NCBI RefSeq assembly: GCF_027943255.1
Contig: NC_072895.1
Span: forward strand, 31,160,001 to 31,224,000
Source: Anastrepha obliqua
Lineage: Eukaryota; Arthropoda; Insecta; Diptera; Tephritidae
Direction: 5' to 3'
DNA length: 64,000 nt
Positions 10,016-21,292 of the stretch are shown here, one piece after another. The notes under the pieces are model-generated. The model ran no database searches, was not told the DNA's origin, and saw only the letters and a program-made list of their open reading frames with translations. Within the stretch, counting starts at the first letter, position 1. Every line of letters begins with the position of its first letter. Position numbers and translations under genes: made by a program.

Positions 10016-12435
10016 AAAGAAGCGTGTAAAATATCAAAATATGCATCAAGAGTAGTAAAAACCACTTGAAGCTGCTCCATAAATATCTATATATTTTTTT
10101 TTTTGTGTTTGTTTTTTTTTTTTTGGTGGGCAAGATAGGATTCCAAAAGCCTTCGCACTTACAGCGTCCGTCATCTACTGCGTCGTGTGGTGTGACCACT
10201 CAAACAATCCCTCCTCCCCTTCCCGGGAGATTCCCTTCCTGCAATTACTTTCTGCATTACTTCGGGATGGATCAATGCTATTCACCCTCGTCTGGGTCCA
10301 CCTTGCTTGTAGCCAGCTTCATACTATAGGCTCGTCTTCTTATGTCTCTGCCTGTGTGGCTACGCTTTGGTTAACTGCGTCGAAGTCTATACTTTTTCTA
10401 CATAACACGATTTCAACACATCTTTTAATCGCATTCCATGCATTCATTACATCATCAAGTTAAACTATAGTTTTACACCGACTACAAATGGCAGGTGGGT
10501 TTTTACTTTTAGAAGTTGTAGCAATGCAATCTGTCAGAAAAGATTTCGAGACTAAAGCGGCAATTCAGTCTCAAAAATAATACCTCTTTGGAAATAAATC
10601 ATCTATTGTAGGAGTGCCCTGAAAGAGGTGGTGAAGAGGCTGCGAAGAAAATATTTATGTAATTGAAATAAATCACCATAAAAGCTCCAAAATATCCACC
10701 AACTACAACTACTTTAGTCCAGTATGAATAACCTTTTGGTTTTACTTGATCCATTGCAATGCTGAGCGCTTTGCTATGCAAATGAAATGTAATATTTTGT
10801 TGCGAAATAATATTCCTCATATTTTTCATCTGAATTTAGTCGTTCGTGCTGAGCCAAAGCAGCTTGAATTGGCAGCGGTTGTGCTTATGCAAGTTTATTT
10901 CACTAAAGTTTTTCGCTCCGCTTATACGTACAAAACTAATGAATATTCCGAGGGAGTGTTCAATAATTTATAAGTGCCGCATAAACGTTATGGTATATTA
11001 TAATAAAAACTGCACGAAGAAAACTCATGTGAAGCCAACAATGACTTACTCGAACTACTACAACTGGTGCATACTCTTTGCGCTTTAGATAAGTGAAACT
11101 GAAGCTGGAGGCTAAGCTGTGCACTGCGACATGTGCCCTTACGTACATATATATATTTTTCGTGTGTGTTTGTAATGCACCAGCATTTACTGCTGCCATT
11201 CTTTATCAGTTCAAAATATCACACAGCTGAAGAAATCCCATTTAACGGTGGCGATTCAATGGCTGCATCCTGTCTCAGTTATTTATGTGATTTTCTGTAT
11301 TGCAAAAGCTACTGGCGCTATGGCACATACAAACGCATGTGTATGTGGCGTAAAATCATTTAACGGTACCAACATACATACATACGAGTATATGAGTGAC
11401 TGCATGCACGGGTGCGTATGCACTTCAATTAGATTTTTTATGTTTTTGTGTGCGGGTAATGAAGCTATTCGCTTCGTGTTCGCTTTTTAAATCCTTTCAA
11501 CTACATTCGCATGTCGACGTACTGCTTTTCCATGTTTTTTCCAGCTCCTCCTTTGCTTTCTACTTACCATTTTAGTGAACCCTCCTGCTTGCCAGCATGA
11601 CTGCTGGCAGCGTTGCCTGTGCGGTTGCCTAGCATTCAATGCCATTCACAGCGTAAATGTCATGTTAAATGTTGCATGCGCGCTTATCAAATTAAAATGC
11701 AAAGCATTTATGTAATTATGAGTGGTCCACTTTTCCTGCATATTGTTTTTGTACTTTGTGAGATTTTTTTTTTGTTTTTTTATTCTTTGTGAAGGTACTT
11801 AATGTTTACTATGCATGCATATACATACATATATACATTGTAAAATTACAGTAATGCTTTGCATAATAAAAAATTTTCTCCTCATTTTTTCGATTTTATT
11901 TTATATCTGCTTTATTTTCATAAACACTTCGGTTCTGCGGCTATGCATTATCGCAGTGCTGGTGGTTATATTATTTTTGCACAAATGGTAAATGTTGCGC
12001 ATACGCCTTGACGTGCCGCTTCAAGTGACTAAGTGCATTTTAATTTGCGTCATAATGGTTAGCAGATAAGCAGCAAAAAGTGAGCTCAGTGCACATAAAA
12101 AATTAAAAAAAAATGTATATAAAAATTAAGTTATGAAGATTAAAGATAAAAGACGAAAACAAACAACTGGTTCTATTCGCGAAAAACACGGCACTGAAAG
12201 ATGGCTGAATTCTGCGGATGTCTCGCGTATATTAATCACTTGCTTCCATTCTTTTGTTTGCCTTTATTCCATTCCTTTGCGGTTTTGTCATTACTCAGGT
12301 CGCACTGTAGGGGTTTTCAACTCATCTATCAGAGCTACAATAAATTTTCATGGAGGTGTCATTTATTTTCGGCACTCTCGCATAGCGCTGCGATGAGGGA
12401 CGAGGTCCAAAGTTATTATACGAGTATTACTACGG
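10016..12435. other. 2.4 kb without recognised gene
   Basis: There are long T runs (10092-10125) and scattered ACATAC/TATATA repeats (11144-11158, 11813-11836). No ORF here shows a domain I recognise. The minus frame at 9924-10199 may touch an old LINE (CKCEGFWNPIL) but I cannot support that. This is the longest candidate for plain host intergenic or intronic DNA in the first third of the window. Confidence 0.5.
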
Positions 12436-12439
12436 TATA

Positions 12440-13620
12440 TACCTATGAGATATGAGACTTTTTTTTTCAATTTCAAACGTTTATTAACAAAAATGGTTAC
12501 AAATTTAATTTTCAAAATAATAGCCATCGCCAGCGACACATTTTTCCCATCTCTCAGGCAATTTGTGGATGCCGCGCCAAAAAAATTGGCCGTCTTTGGC
12601 CGCAAGCCAATCATCGAGCTATTCTTTGGCTTCTTCGTGAGAATTGAAGCGCTGCTCGGAAAGTGCGTGGCCCATCGATGCAAACAAATGATAATCGGAA
12701 GGCGCCAAGTCTGGTGAGTAAGCCGCATGTACCAGCGGCTCCCAATTGTACGTCTCCACCGATTCCCGGGCCGTTCTTATTCGATTTCCAGGGTCACTCT
12801 TGTTCGATGTGGCGGTGCATTGTCATCAAGAAAAATTATTTTGTGACGCCGATCGGCATATTCTGAGCGTTTTCGGTGCATAGCGCTGTTCAAATCGGTA
12901 AATTGTCGTTGGTATCGTGCACCGTCAACTGTTTCACCTGGTTTTAATAGCTCGTAGCGATTTGGTTTCGCCGTTGATTTTGGCTTGTTGTAGCCGGGCG
13001 AACTATACGATCGTTTACCCTTGGATTGGAGAAATACACCAATTTGTCATCACCCGTAACGATTCGATGCAAAAAAGACTTTCTTTTGAACCGGGAGAGC
13101 AGCATTTCACAAGTGGTTTTTCGGTTCTCTTGCTGCCTTTCAGTCAGTTCATGCGGCACCCATCTTCCGACCTTTAAGATCATGCCCATGTCTTTCAAAC
13201 GCTTGGAAATGGTTTTTTGGGTCACTCCCAACTGATCTGCCATCATTTCTAGCGTTTGACCATCATCTTCATCCAACAATGCTTGCAATTCGGCGTCCTC
13301 AAACTTTTTCGGAGGCCAGCCACTGTCCTCGTTCTCCGGGCTAAAATCACCACTTCGGAATTTTTCAAACCACAGGAAGCAATGTGCTCTGCTTAGAGCA
13401 TGTCTACCATAAGCTTCTATAAGCATTTGATGAGCTTGAGAAGCGTTTTTCTTCAATTGATAACAGAAAATCAACCATGTCCGCAAATCGTAGTTTGAAG
13501 GAACGAAATTCGACATTTTTAAGAGCGACAACAATGCATTGTTGTATGAAACGTAACAAACAATGAATTGAATATTGTTGACAGATGACAGGCGAAAAAC
13601 TCAAGACATTTGGGAAGGTT
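12440..13620 (-). mobile_element. mariner element, mauritiana (Mos1)-like
   Basis: The transposase reads leftwards from about 13517. The two ends are similar inverted: the right end reads AACCTTCCCAAATGTC on the minus strand, the left end TACCTATGAGATATG, each next to TA. The length, about 1.18 kb, suits a mariner. The right TA (13621-13622) is also the left TA of the next mariner. Confidence 0.8.
12445..13517 (-). pseudogene. mauritiana-type mariner transposase (broken)
   Basis: It starts MSNFVPSNYDLRTWLIFCYQ with LKKNASQAHQMLIEAYG next, which resembles the N-terminus of the Drosophila Mos1 transposase. The DNA-binding half follows (WFEKFRSGDF, ELQALLDEDDGQTLEMMADQ, KVGRWVPHELTERQQENRKT, LLSRFKRKSFLHRIVTGDDK). 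The first catalytic Asp is in VTGDDK. After frameshifts, FLDDNAPPH supplies the second Asp, and AYSPDLAPSDYHLF the third. The C-terminus reads RGIHKLPERWEKC. The open frame at 12944-13534 covers the N-terminal 190 residues. It is inactive as written because the catalytic half is out of frame. Confidence 0.82.
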
Positions 13621-13622
13621 TA

Positions 13623-14893
13623 CGAGGGGTGCCTTGTATATGTCGGGATTTGGCAACCCTGGTGTTGCAATCTGGCAACTGACAGCTGTATCGCAAAGTT
13701 TGACATTTTTTGGCTTTTACGTACTCAGAACGTTTTAAAATACCAGCGCCATTTGTGTTGTTTACAGTAACTTAAAAGATTCATCTCGGTCCAAAAATGG
13801 AATTAAATCGTGAACATTTTCGTGCGATTATTTTTTACAACTTTCGACGTGGATTAACTCAGCAACATTCCATGGATGAACTTAATTCATTTTTTGGCGA
13901 TGAAGCTCCATCAAGGACCAGTGTTTATCGATGGCATGGTGAACTCAATCGTGGTTGTAGACGAATTTCGTGAAGGTCGCCCAAAATCAGTTGTTGTTCC
14001 GAAAACCATTGATGCTGTGCGCGAACTGATATTGCAAGATCGTCATGTGACCTATCGTGAGATTGAGACAATTTTAGGCATTAGTGGGACCAGCATACAT
14101 TCAATATTGCATAAACATTTGACTGTCAAAAAAATTTGTTCGCGTTAGATCCCACACAATTTGTCAATCGCTCACAAAAAGGCTCGTGTCGATTGGTCGA
14201 AAGAAATGCTCAAAAAATACGATCGCGGGGCTTCGAAACAGGTGTATGACATCGTGACAGGTGATGAATCATGGATTTACGCGTATGAGCGCGAAAGTAA
14301 ACAGCTGTCGACTGTATGGGTGTTTCAAGATGAGCCAAATCCAATAAAAGTTGTTCGCGCACGAAGCACTTCTAAGCAATTGGTCGCCTGTTTTTTCGGA
14401 AAAACTAGACATGTCGCAACCGTACTACTAGAACAACGCAGAACAGTAAATTCTGAGTGGTACACAACCATTTGTTTGCCAGTTATCTTCCAAGAAGTTA
14501 GGAAAACCAATCGCCAAAGACGGATCACTCTTCACCAGGACAATGCGAGCTCTCAGACATCGGCTCAAACAACTGCATTTTTGAGCACCCAAAACATCGA
14601 ATTAATGGATCATCCGCCGTATAGTCCTGACTTGGCACCGAATGACTTCTTTTTATTCCCGTACGTAAAAAACAAACTGAGAGGTCAATGTTTTTCGACA
14701 CCTGAAGAAGAGGTTGCGGTATTCAGAATGCATGTTTTGGAGGTACCTCATTCAGAGTGGCAAAAGTGCTTCAACAATTGGTTCAAAAGCATACAAAGTA
14801 TATAGATCTTCATGGAGAATATTTTGAAAAACAATAAAGTGATTTTCGATGATTAAAATTTGTTTTTGTTCTCTAATCCCGACATATAAAAGG
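13623..14893 (+). mobile_element. mariner (DD34D) element M1, copy 1
   Basis: The left TIR is CGAGGGGTGCCTTGTATATG then TCGGGAT; the right end is ATCCCGACATATAAAAGG. The last 8-10 bp of the right TIR are replaced (AAGTAAG instead of the CACCCCTCG seen in copy 2 at 63566), so the right tip is degenerate. The left TA target is shared with the preceding mariner. Copy 2 lies at 62309-63566 in the same orientation. The 5' UTRs (GGCAACCCTGGTGTTGCAATC and onwards) are nearly identical. Confidence 0.87.
13797..14805 (+). pseudogene. M1 mariner transposase, copy 1
   Basis: The start codon at 13797 opens MELNREHFRAIIFYNFRRGL. A frameshift occurs near 13950. The segment 13876-14148 then reads PKSVVVPKTIDAVRELILQD, RHVTYREIETILGISGTSIH. 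The segment 14161-14805 is a 214-codon open frame with the catalytic half: VTGDESWIYAYE (Asp 1), LHQDNASSQ (Asp 2), PPYSPDLAPNDFFLFPYVK (Asp 3). There are 34 residues between Asp 2 and Asp 3 (DD34D). A stop at 14146-14148, just before the second frame, separates the DNA-binding and catalytic parts. Confidence 0.85.
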
Positions 14894-15483
14894 AAGTAAG
14901 ATCACGTCGCCACATGTTGTTTCAAGGAAAAGGGTTAATTGTTTCTCACTTAATTTGGATACGAGTAGCCTATTTTTATAAAAATTGTCTGCATTTTCTT
15001 ACAAAAACCATGTAAATCTAAGTTTCAAACTTTGTGCAAATCTAAAATGTAAACATTGTTTTTACTTTAACTCCTAGCAGAGCATAGGGCGTTAACAACT
15101 CCAGAACGCCATCAAATACAGTTTTGCGCTATGGCGCTGAAATTGGTCCATGATAAGCCGTGAGCTGCAATTTCGAATTCGTTTGTTCTTCGTTAGGTTA
15201 CGCGAAGTCTACCAACGGCTTGCCTTACTTGTTGGAGCGGGTTCCACCGTAACGTGTGTGTCCGATCCGTTGGCATTTCCTTCTTCGCACTTCACAGGTA
15301 ATCTTGATTGGTTACCCTAAGCAACCCGAAGTTGCTTATTTCAATTTAAAAAACATGAAAATAGTTCAACAAATTTTCACTAAAGTTATCCAATTTTCAA
15401 CCAGATTTGCTTAAAAAATTCCAGGTAGACAGAAGTTTTTTTCTTTTCTTTCGTTTTTTGTTTGTTTGTGTTTTTGGGATTAC
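14894..15483. other. No gene recognised
   Basis: A+T-rich DNA. One stretch (about 15060-15340) is less A+T-rich and may be an old repeat or host sequence. No ORF with a known motif is visible. Confidence 0.4.
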
Positions 15484-15890
15484 TAGCAAGTGCAGCACTC
15501 AGACGACATTAAGTCCCTTTCCCTTTTTAATTTTCCTTACCTCCTTACTGACCTCCGAGGAAGGTCTTGTGATGCCAAGGAACTAAGACGGTCGCTTCTT
15601 AACACATTAATGCCAAAGACCTCAAGCCGAGCAAATGGTCAGAAAGTGGTCCGCCGTCTCAACCTCCTCTCCACATGCTGGACAGAGTGCACTGTTTGAG
15701 ATGGCTACCTTTTCCATGTGCTTCGCCCATAGAAAGTGGCCCATCGAAAGTGGCCCATCATCATGCCAACCAGCCTCCTACAGTCCTCTCTGCTTAGGGG
15801 CAGGAGGATCTACGACAGAAGGTTCGAAATGACAAATAACATCAGTTGTATCCATCTGCAGCGATTCTCGACCTGCCAAGCTAGCAGGCC
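15484..15890 (-). mobile_element. LINE 3' end, same family as fragment 1 near the window start
   Basis: Minus-strand frames read GHFLWAKHMEKVAISNSALC and CPACGEEVETADHFL, the C-terminal CCHC knuckle. A UTR follows with GTCTGAGTGCTGCACTTGCT and an A-rich tail (AAAAACACAAACAAACAAAA). It is the uninterrupted version of the 3' UTR that is split at 1112/1437, and so shows the pre-insertion state. It is 5'-truncated. Confidence 0.72.
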
Positions 15891-15954
15891 AACTAAAATT
15901 AACGCCAGGCATTCGCCATATAGAAAAAGTGCACAAAACCGCTACAAACACAAT

Positions 15955-16228
15955 TTTTCAGCCACTCAAACTTGCATTTCGGGTGTGCGTAAGTTCAAAT
16001 CTCCGTGCATGAAACAGCAAAATTATAGAAACAGTTTTTTCTAATAGCGGTCGCCCCTCGGCGGTCGCCCCTCATGAAAAAGCTTCTCATAAAAAGCATT
16101 TGCAATTCGGATTCGGCTTAAAATTGTAGATCGCTCCACTTGTGGAAAAAAATCAAGAAGCACACCACAAATAGAAGAAGGAGATCGGCCAAACACACAA
16201 CAGTAGTGTACGCGCTAATTTTTTTTTA
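15955..16228 (+). mobile_element. tRNA-derived SINE, copy S2
   Basis: A box B-like AAGTTCAAATCTCC lies near 15990. It is followed by the family's body: AATAGCGGTCGCCCCTCGGC, a TCATAAAAAGCATTTGC segment, ACTTGTGGAAAAAAATCAAG, CACACCACAAATAGAAGAAG and GTGTACGCGCTAATT, then T/A tail. A short repeat of GCGGTCGCCCCTC is present. Box A is not recognisable. Confidence 0.72.
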
Positions 16229-16794
16229 TGTTTATTTTTTTTGTAATTATCAATAAGAAGAAGAATGAAAAAGTTTTATATTTTGGTTTGTTGTTTTACG
16301 GAAACATATAAAAAAACTAGTTGCAAAGTACAGAAAACAGTTGAAAAGCGTGAAAGTTTTATCTAACAAGGGAAAAACACATATTCGTCAGCGTAGAAAG
16401 GTCTGGAAACTGCTTCGAATTTCTTACTACAAGTCCGTGCATAGATCCAGACTTGGCAATCATAAAACCTTCGTGTTTGGAAAACGTTATTTTCAATGTA
16501 AATATGACCAGGTTCAATATCCAGTTTTTTGTTCACACATTTTTGTGAGGGTGGTAGAGCCCAACTTGTAATCGAAATCAATCGCAACTTTGCGTGCTGG
16601 CATTTAAGGGTAAGGAGTTATCAACACACAAAGCTTCTAGTCTTGTTAAGTCCTCTTCACGAAGTTGTCAGTATTTGAGCGGTCACTGCTCTAGCCTGAG
16701 TTTTTATACCTGCTGTTTTTCTAAGAGTTAATGAGTTCAGAAGAAATTCTAAGAGTTAATGAATTTGCTCCGATGCATATTTTTTAATAAGATG
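16229..16794. other. No gene recognised
   Basis: Two overlapping ORFs of 74-76 codons on opposite strands at 16341-16587 show no motif. The sequence is A+T-rich and not repeated elsewhere in the window by eye. Confidence 0.4.
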
Positions 16795-16997
16795 CAAGTT
16801 GTCACAAAATGAGGATCGTATTGGAAGATTTATAACTTTTGCAAATGGATTTGTACGTCAATAATATTTAACAATTGTAAACTAGACAGGTAAGGGTAAA
16901 AATAAGGATTAGAAACACTCAAATTTATGTCTCTTTTATTTATTTAAAAATTTGTTCAAAAAAAACATAATTGGATAAATAATTTTGCGCCACCTTG
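16795..16997. repeat. MITE, copy 1 (TIR with GTGGCGCAAAATTA)
   Basis: The right end reads AATAATTTTGCGCCACCTTG next to TA. The left end, GCAAGTTGTCACAAAATG, is its degenerate inverse. The left arm continues TTGGAAGATTTATAACTTTT, which matches the left interior of the better-preserved copy at 39293-39469. It has no coding capacity. Confidence 0.65.
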
Positions 16998-17010
16998 TAT
17001 AAATATATAT

Positions 17011-17150
17011 GCTTTTTTGTTGGTTGTTTTGTCGAGCTCCGCCTCCAATTAGAAGTGTTTGTCTTGATGTTGTTCCACAAAAGGAGGGACCTACATTTTT
17101 AAATCGACTCCGAATGGCACATATTTTTTATGAGCAGTTTTTTCATGGAA
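17011..17150 (-). mobile_element. tRNA-derived SINE, copy S3 (3' part)
   Basis: The minus strand reads CCATGAAAAAACTGCTCATA, then a GGTCCCTCCTTTTGTGGAAC box, AACATCAAGACAAACACTTC and GGAGCTCGACAAAACAACC. This is the middle and 3' body of the SINE family. The head is missing. It lies 14 bp from the MITE end. Confidence 0.65.
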
Positions 17151-18105
17151 AAATAGGCTTCAAGTGGAAAAAACTATTAGGAAAAAGTTTTGTAATCATT
17201 TAGTGTGCACTCACGAATGTAAGTCACGCACCAATCCCTTCAGCTTCCCGTAGTGAAAAAAAAACACTTTTATTTTGGGAGGCTTAGTCTCCAGACTACG
17301 CAAAATATGCGTCAGGCATCTTCTTGCTTGTTATTGGTAATAAACTGTTAATTTCATCAAATTATCTGCCAAATAAATCAAATTCCATGAATATTCTCTG
17401 TGTTATTTTCGCATTAGGTTCCTCGCATCTAAAAACACTTCTTATGAAAATAATTTCTCAATACAAGTCCGCTTCTCTAGCAGGCTAACATTTTGAAATT
17501 GGAACAATTAAATTTTTGTATTTTTTTTGGCTTTTTTTGCAGGCAGCAAGCAATAAAAATTTGGTTGAAAAGTGATTTTCTATTCTCCTTGTGTTTATTT
17601 TTTTCCATTGAGTTTGGCAGCTGGATGAAAGAAAATTAAATTTACTTGCGTGATATTGTGCAGTCATCAGTGTTTTATTATTTAAGTAAACGCAGATGTA
17701 TGCATTTCAATGAAATTTTGAATCTTTGGAAAACGTAAAATTTGCAATGAAAAAAAAATTTCAATAAATAGATAAAGTCACCTTATCTATTATAAATTAT
17801 ACAATTCGTAATGGAGGGCACTTGGCCTGTTATCATTGCATTTTCTTTGCATTAAAACACGCATATATGCATGCATTTTATTGTTATGTTGCTATTGGTA
17901 ATTCGCCAATGCCTCATTACCAGATTGTTTGCATTTAATTGTGAAATGCTGCAATACATTTGTTTATGCAATGGATATCTGAGCACTGAAATTTTGCTCC
18001 ATAAGTAGAAATGTTGAACCCAGTAATGTTGTTGGTAATAAAATGAAGCAATAACCGCCACATTCAGTATTAAGTATATTCAGCAACAAGTATTTGACCC
18101 CATTT
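17151..18105. other. No gene recognised
   Basis: A+T-rich sequence with short ORFs without motifs. There is no clear repeat shared with the rest of the window. Confidence 0.4.
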
Positions 18106-19191
18106 TTTGATCATTTAAGCCTTTGAAACGTTAAACTAAGCAAAGCAAATCCTTTTAAGCCGGCACGGCAAATAATGCTTGAAATAAACCAAGAATCTGG
18201 GGTCTACAGGTTGTATAAGGCGACTTAGAAAAAAGCACTCCTCTCAAAAAGACATATCAAACACCGACTTGCCTTTGCAAAAGCCCACAGAGACAAATCT
18301 ATTCAGTTTTAGAAAAACGTACTTTGAACCGACGAAACCAAAATAAATAGGATGGGACCAGATGGGAAAACTATTGTACGTCGTCAAAAGAATCAAGCGC
18401 TAAATCCTAGGTTCACAAAAAAGACGTTTAAATACGGTGGCAGAAGCGTCATGGTTTGGAGAGCTTCTTCCTGGCATGGTGTTGAGCCGATTGTTCGCGT
18501 GGTTGGTAAAATGGATAGATTTCAGTATCTGGATACACTCCAAAATAAAATAGAGCCATTTGTCTTCGAGTTTACACCATTAAATTGGACATTTATGCAG
18601 GACAATGATCCAAATCATACTGCAAAGACAGTGAAGCAATGGCTCAGAAGAGAAAAAATTAATGTACTAGATTGGCCGGCGCAGAGCCCTGAGCTCAATT
18701 CAATAGAAAATTTGTTGAATGACGTTAAAGTCGAAATCGCTAACAAAAATTTTAAGAATTTTGATGATTTGTGGGCCGCAGTTGAGGAAGCTTGGTACTC
18801 CATTCCAAAGGAAATATGCCACAAGCTTGTAGAAAGCATGGAGCGACGACTTAAAAAAGTAATTAAAAACGGTGGATTTTGTGCAAAATACTACAATAAT
18901 CTGGTAAAACTATATTATTACTTAACCATCTGATTTGTTTACTAATATACTTTTGCTTTACTTGAAATTTTTTAGGATGTGCTATTTATATGTCTTAGGA
19001 AGTTTCATGAGTTATCAACGTTTTCGTAAATTAACTGAAATTCTTTTTGACCATTTTTTTGTTTCAAAGTGGAAGTAAATACGTTTTTTATATTTTATGT
19101 TGCTTTTTACCCAACAAAAAATAATTATTTAAAAACATATTCAACTTTTTGCTTTCAAAGTCTAAATGTGCTATTTATATGACCATAGCTG
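18106..19191 (+). mobile_element. Tc1-like (DD34E) transposon, 5' end degenerate
   Basis: The right end reads AAATGTGCTATTTATATGAC-CATAGCTG next to TA at 19192-19193. The same words GTGCTATTTATATG occur 190 bp inside, near 18977, which suggests a repeated subterminal binding site. The left TIR is not recognisable, so the left border is a guess from the start of transposase-like sequence (about 18180). Confidence 0.7.
18352..18933 (+). pseudogene. Tc1-type transposase, catalytic half
   Basis: The first catalytic Asp lies just upstream of the open frame, in TDETKINRMGPDGK (about 18336). The frame then reads KTFKYGGRSVMVWRASSWHG, WTFMQDNDPNHTAKTVKQWL, DWPAQSPELNSIENL. There are 34 residues between the first Asp of QDND and the Glu of SIEN: DD34E. 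The motif normally reads SPDLNPIENLW; here D-to-E, P-to-S and W-to-L changes show decay. The N-terminal half is full of stops. The frame ends naturally at 18933. Confidence 0.83.
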
Positions 19192-19518
19192 TAAGTCATA
19201 AATTTTCGAGTAATGAGCATCGCAGAGGTGTCCGTGTACTCGTTGCTCATACGCCCGGGCTATTCAAAAATGCGCACACAGAACCGAGAGCCAACTTTAT
19301 AGTCGTTTAAAAAATTAAATTATTGAGAAAATAAAAACAAACTGAACACGCCGCTTTACTATGTAAGATCCATAGTTGGACATGCTTACAAAACTTTTCG
19401 TCACACAGAGTTTCTTCTCTTCACTCGATTGAAATTTGATTTAATTTGATTTGCTTCCAAGTTGTTTGCTGCGGAAAAATTACTAACTGCCACTGCTTAG
19501 CTTATTATATATGTTCCA

Positions 19519-19797
19519 CATCTGACTACCATTCGGAATTCAGAGAGAACGTAGGTTCGAATCTCGGTGGAAGACTTGAATAAAGAAACAAATTTTTCGA
19601 ATAGCGGTCGCCTCTTGGCAGGGAATGGCAAACCTCCGAGTGTATTTCTGCCTTGAAAAAGCTACTCATAAAAATATCTACCGTTCGAAATCGGCTTGAA
19701 ACTGTTGGTCTCTCCATTTGTGGAACAAAATTAAGATGTACACCACAAATAGAAGAAGGGAGCTCCAAACAGCGAAAATGGGTGTATGCGCTTATTA
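19519..19797 (+). mobile_element. tRNA-derived SINE, copy S4
   Basis: Box B is perfect: GGTTCGAATCTC at 19554. The body follows: AATAGCGGTCGCCTCTTGGC, GAGTGTATTTCTGCCTTGAA, TTGTGGAACAAAATTAAGAT, CACCACAAATAGAAGAAGGG and GTGTATGCGCTTATT, then a TA microsatellite. The segment with box A is truncated. Confidence 0.78.
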
Positions 19798-20512
19798 TAT
19801 ATATATATGTATAAAGGGTGATAAATCTATAGGCATCGTATTTTAAATTAAAATAAAACAACAAAAATTCGAATTGATTGCGCAGTGTAAAACAAAAGTG
19901 GGCCTGAGCGCGCGATGAACACTTTTCTCAGAGCGTCGTCGTAATAAAACTGCACTATTTATAAAAATTGTTGAGGCGTAAGTTCTTCCATGATGAATTG
20001 CCAATGAATACTGAAAAAATAATGTATTTAGCTTGCCAGTACTCACGCGTGATCTGGCAAAAAAACCCCTATTTGAAAAAATACCTCCAATTTGATCAGC
20101 TCTTATTTCACTATAAAAAAATACAGTTAAAGGAAAAGCCTAGATTTTAAACATTTTATGACTTTTAACGAAAGATGTTAGCAGTAAATCGCATTTACTG
20201 ATGGGTGCGCGAATACTTTTAGACGTAAGTGTAAGTGTAAATGGTGCTGAAAATATTCGAATTTTATACACATTTCCAGCTCGATGTTGTAACTGTAAAA
20301 GTATCATTTTACGAACATTTATAGCCGTCGTTGCGCTTACTGCAGTGGTAGTCAAACGGCATGCCACTGAATGCAACTTCCGTTGTTTATTTTTCTTCTG
20401 CTGAGACTAAAATTAATTTTTTCTGCTTAGAAATTCCTATTATAGTCTAATTAAAACACTGGATGCGAGACATTGCTATTCAACAATATGTACAAGCACA
20501 CAGATATCTACA
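19798..20512. other. No gene recognised; DD41D-like AAAGGGTGATAAATC near 19813
   Basis: A single TAAAGGGTGATAAATC tip at 19812 resembles a DD41D TIR, but no partner or transposase follows. The remaining sequence contains short ORFs without motifs. Confidence 0.35.
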
Positions 20513-21292
20513 TTAGGGTGGTTCTTAAAAGTGTAAGTAAGATTTTTTAAACCACAGTCTCTGCGCTGACAAAACTATAGTTGAAGAGACCACACGTACA
20601 TTTTAATTCCGATTGGAGGCGCCTAACGGGTTAGGGCTAGTCAGAGGGCCGAAAAAATGATGATTTTCAATAATTTTTTTTGCTAGTCAGTTTTTTTATT
20701 TTACAAAAATAAAAACAAAGCATTAATACATCATCGCCTTGACTTTAGAAAAATGTCAAAAACGAAAAAAATTAATAATTGTAAAAGCTATCGCTGTTTG
20801 TGTGGAACCCGTTTCTCCAGAAGTCCCTTGCAGTGATCATCTCAAGTCCTTAGAGATTCGTCTAAAATCAATCGGGCGAGAGAAATTAGTTTTATAAATA
20901 GATAATCTTGTGCCTGATCGAAACTTTCTTTTGTTTTTTTTTTTTTTCAAAATTAACGATATGCGGCCTCAGGAACAATTTTTTAGATTTCGAAAAAAGC
21001 CGACATTTAATTGTTAAAAAAAAATCGAAATTCTGAAAAAAATATCCTTCGATCAGGCACGAGTTTTTTATGTTTAGCGGGTTTTAAGTTACACTGATCA
21101 CCGCTTCAAAAAAACATAGTATAACTTAACATAGCATAACTTGAAAAATATTTGGCGGATTCACCTCAATTTTTCACACAATATTTTTAAGATATCATAC
21201 TTTAAGAAAATACAAAAACAAAAAATTATTTTTTTTGAAATTTTGACTACTCCTAACCCCTACTAACCCCTTTATGTGTGCCCATGGACACT
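20513..21292. repeat. Large inverted-repeat (foldback-like) element
   Basis: GTGCCTGATCGAA at 20910-20922 is exactly mirrored by TTCGATCAGGCAC at 21048-21060. Further out, CTAACGGGTTAGGGCTAGTC (20627) opposes GACTACTCCTAACCCCTACT (21245). A GTGATCA word near 20835 opposes one near 21090. The arms are imperfect and non-coding. The outer TAGGGG-AGTCA words are similar to the right end of the Mutator-like element at 50.9 kb (GACTACCCCTAAGCCC). A non-autonomous relative of that transposon is possible. The borders are approximate. Confidence 0.5.

Noticed and set aside
12363..12728. 121-codon minus-strand ORF
   Set aside because: It is out of frame with the mauritiana-type transposase, whose correct frame in this segment gives the PDLAPSDYHLF and LPERWEKC motifs.
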